Translations under genes and position numbers: made by a program
Origin: Closterium sp. Naga37s-1
Taxonomy: Eukaryota; Streptophyta; Zygnematophyceae; Desmidiales; Closteriaceae
Assembly (NCBI GenBank): GCA_947471745.1
Contig: CANJKZ010000979.1
Location: 868,001 to 932,000, forward strand
Direction: 5' to 3'
Length of the DNA: 64,000 nt
Notes under the pieces: generated by a model
The model's database searches: none
What the model was told of the DNA's origin: nothing
What the model saw: the letters and a program-made list of their open reading frames with translations, nothing else
Shown here: in pieces, positions 62,452 through 64,000 of the stretch
Numbering within the stretch: position 1 is the stretch's first letter
How the letters are laid out: every line of letters begins with the position of its first letter

Positions 62452-64000
62452 TCAGCTGGATGCTACTTGAACCCGCAATCCCTCTGTTGTCCGGTTGGTG
62501 GTGCCCAGCCTTGTAACTGGACACGGAGAATTCCTCACACAGTGTGTCGTCAAGCCCCGGCAGGAGAACCAAGCCCCAATGTTCAACCCGCACACATGCG
62601 AGGCAGGCAGAAGCAAGTGATCCGCACCCATCCTAGTACAGAAAGCAAGGATCGCCTGAGCTGTGCCTTCCCAGGTATGCGGAAGTGGTTGTGGTAGCCG
62701 GGCTGCAGGGACAGCTGCTTGTTGCTGGGACATCTGGGAATGTGGATCCCAGCCTGACCCAGCTCCTCTGTTTTTCAAACTTGGGCTGAAATTGGAAACC
62801 ATTTGGGGCGATGTGGTGCCGAGTTCAAGAGCAGCTGATCCTTGGAGGTCATCCAGGTCAATTGCCTCAAACCGCACCTGCAAGGATGGACAGGGAAGGC
62901 GTCAGATCCTCGTGTTCACAATTTTTTTAGACAAACGACACTTAGCGAATCTGCTTTGGAAATGCTGATCCCCTAACCCTTGCCAGCACTTGGTTTCACT
63001 CATCGCGCCATGCATAACATGCTAAAGCTACAATGCTGCACCTAAGGTACACCTTCCACACTACACACATACGTACCCTGTAAGACCGAGCCATGGCAGC
63101 CATTTTCAGCGCTGCCGCTTTCGTCCGCCCGTGAAATCGAGCGAGCTTCGCAGTCACCTCTTTAGCAGGTGTAGATGGGACCACAACCACGGTTTCCACG
63201 TCAGCCTTGCTGTCTGTTGACGTGGCGAGTTGCTGATTTTGTGCCGCCACGGGGTGATCTGTAACCGAGACGTTAGAAAGAGGATGTCAGTGGGAGGACC
63301 CCATGCATTACTAACCACAATGACCAAAGAAACCCAAGACGGCAAGGAAAGAACGTACCGACATCACGGGGCGAGTGAACTACCCTCCGCCATTGCGGTC
63401 GCTTTTGAAAATTATCACTATTGAGACAATTTTGAGATTTTCCGAAGGCAACAAAAGCACGTACCAACGTCGGAGAGGGGGAAGGGGGCGGGAAAGGGCT
63501 GAACTAGCGTCCGCCATTGCGGTTCCTTTTGAGTCTGTTCACAATTTTAATAACTTTTGAGGGCTTCAGGAGGCGAAGAAAGAACGTACCGACAACAGGA
63601 GGGGGTGAATTGCCGTCCGCCATTGCGGTGCCTGCTGTTGCCCCTGCTCCCGCCTCTGAACGCGACCTGGGCCAGTGATTTGGCGCATGTAGATTCTGCA
63701 CCTGCTGGTGCTGCCGTTCCTGCTGCTGTTGCTGCTGGCTACCCGATAAAGACCGCGGCCACTGGCCCTGTGCCTTCTGGTGCGACTGCTGCTGCTGGCT
63801 TGACGTGCCAGACCGCGTTCGGGGACTTGCGAGGAATGAGAACATCGCCGCGGCCGTTTTTTGCGGGGAGGCTTGGTGCGGGGACGGTTGCGCGGTCGGT
63901 GGGAGATGAGGGGAAGTGAGCGGCGGAAGCATTGTTAGCAGCTGCTGGTGCTGCGCGGCGACGTCGCTCCGCGAGCGGCGGAGCAGCAGCGGAGAAGGAA
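62452..64000 (-). CDS. Unrecognised gene, three exons, cut by the window end
   Basis: Exons: 64000-63590 (5' end outside or at the window edge), 63258-63077 and 62877-62452, stop TGA at 62452-62454. The first visible exon is open to the edge, so an ATG at 63932 is only one possible start. It encodes a Ser/Gln/Pro-rich segment (QQQQQQERQHQQVQNLHAP) and ends in MADGNSPPPVV. The phase-1 junction continues as DHPVAAQNQQLATS, then VVVVPSTPAKEVTAKLARFH and a Lys/Ala-rich helix (AAALKMAAMARSY). Exon 3 starts VRFEAIDLDDLQGSAALELG and ends in a Cys-containing region. No family is recognised; the middle might bind a partner through a helix. Tandem copies of the first donor fill the first intron. Confidence 0.6.
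63345..63630 (-). repeat. Three-copy duplication at the first visible donor of the last gene
   Basis: Three blocks, with the GTACGT donor at about 63589, 63463 and 63357, each carry a GCAATGGCGGA stretch and a donor-like GTACGT or GTACGTGC. The block nearest 63590 is the real exon end (MADGNSPPPVV). The others read MADASSALSR and MAEGSSLAP before a donor-like site. They lie in the intron behind it, 106-126 bp apart. Confidence 0.8.

Noticed and set aside
62996..63250. Separate small protein starting at 63250
   Set aside because: The supposed start is GTG, and a good acceptor at 63259-63260 makes this an internal exon joined in phase to the exon ending at 63590.

Overview
The window is nuclear DNA of a green plant-lineage eukaryote. 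The evidence is GT-AG introns, a plant-type membrane apyrase, a kinase resembling the plant PEP-carboxylase-kinase-related group, and a dense load of Ty1/copia retrotransposons primed by initiator tRNA-Met. High GC, minisatellite-rich elements and short introns would suit a streptophyte alga or a bryophyte-grade plant. That placement is inference; the species cannot be read from the window.

Layout. (1) 1-6.2 kb is host DNA: a possible small N-myristoylated protein (857-1264, +), an intronless coiled-coil secretory protein (1887-3554, -) with a decayed copy of its 3' end beside it, a fold-back repeat (5128-5395) and a non-autonomous hAT-like element (5617-6036). (2) 6.1-43.4 kb is a retrotransposon nest that has broken a host gene. 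Exon 1 (6134-6194, signal peptide) and exon 2 (24250-24363) join in frame once copia element A (6242-24099, TSD CAGAT) is removed. A is itself hit by B (6432-11529, TSD GAATG) and C (12471-19844, TSD CTCAC). Element D begins at the end of exon 2 (24364), is cut by E (27458-~39660), and E is cut by F (28173-34619, TSD GATCT). E runs into a truncated element G (~39660-41511). A coding-free relative, H, follows (41692-43407). The 3' half of D, the 5' end of E and the rest of the host gene are not found. (3) 43.4-64 kb is host DNA: a two-exon cupin protein (45340-46962, +), a three-exon probable plastid coiled-coil protein (47662-50826, -), a TTAA-flanked inverted-repeat element (51004-51247), a solo LTR of the G family (52422-52834), a Ser/Thr kinase (52965-54488, -), a nine-exon apyrase (56385-61329, -) whose five conserved regions can all be read, and an unrecognised gene truncated by the window end (62452-64000, -).

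B, C, D, E and H belong to one short-LTR (about 121-132 bp) copia lineage. It has a GC-rich minisatellite leader, a Gly-rich gag with an atypical Cys/His motif, and an Ala/Gly-rich minisatellite-coded linker between integrase and reverse transcriptase. B (no protease or integrase), D (no gag) and H (no coding) are different stages of internal loss.

The most unusual host signal is repeated local tandem duplication of 100-290 bp stretches that overlap exon ends. It is seen in front of apyrase exons 5 and 7 (three copies each), at the first visible donor of the last gene (three copies), and at the 3' ends of both coiled-coil genes (two copies each). The host genes look functionally unrelated; no pathway or operon-like grouping is implied.
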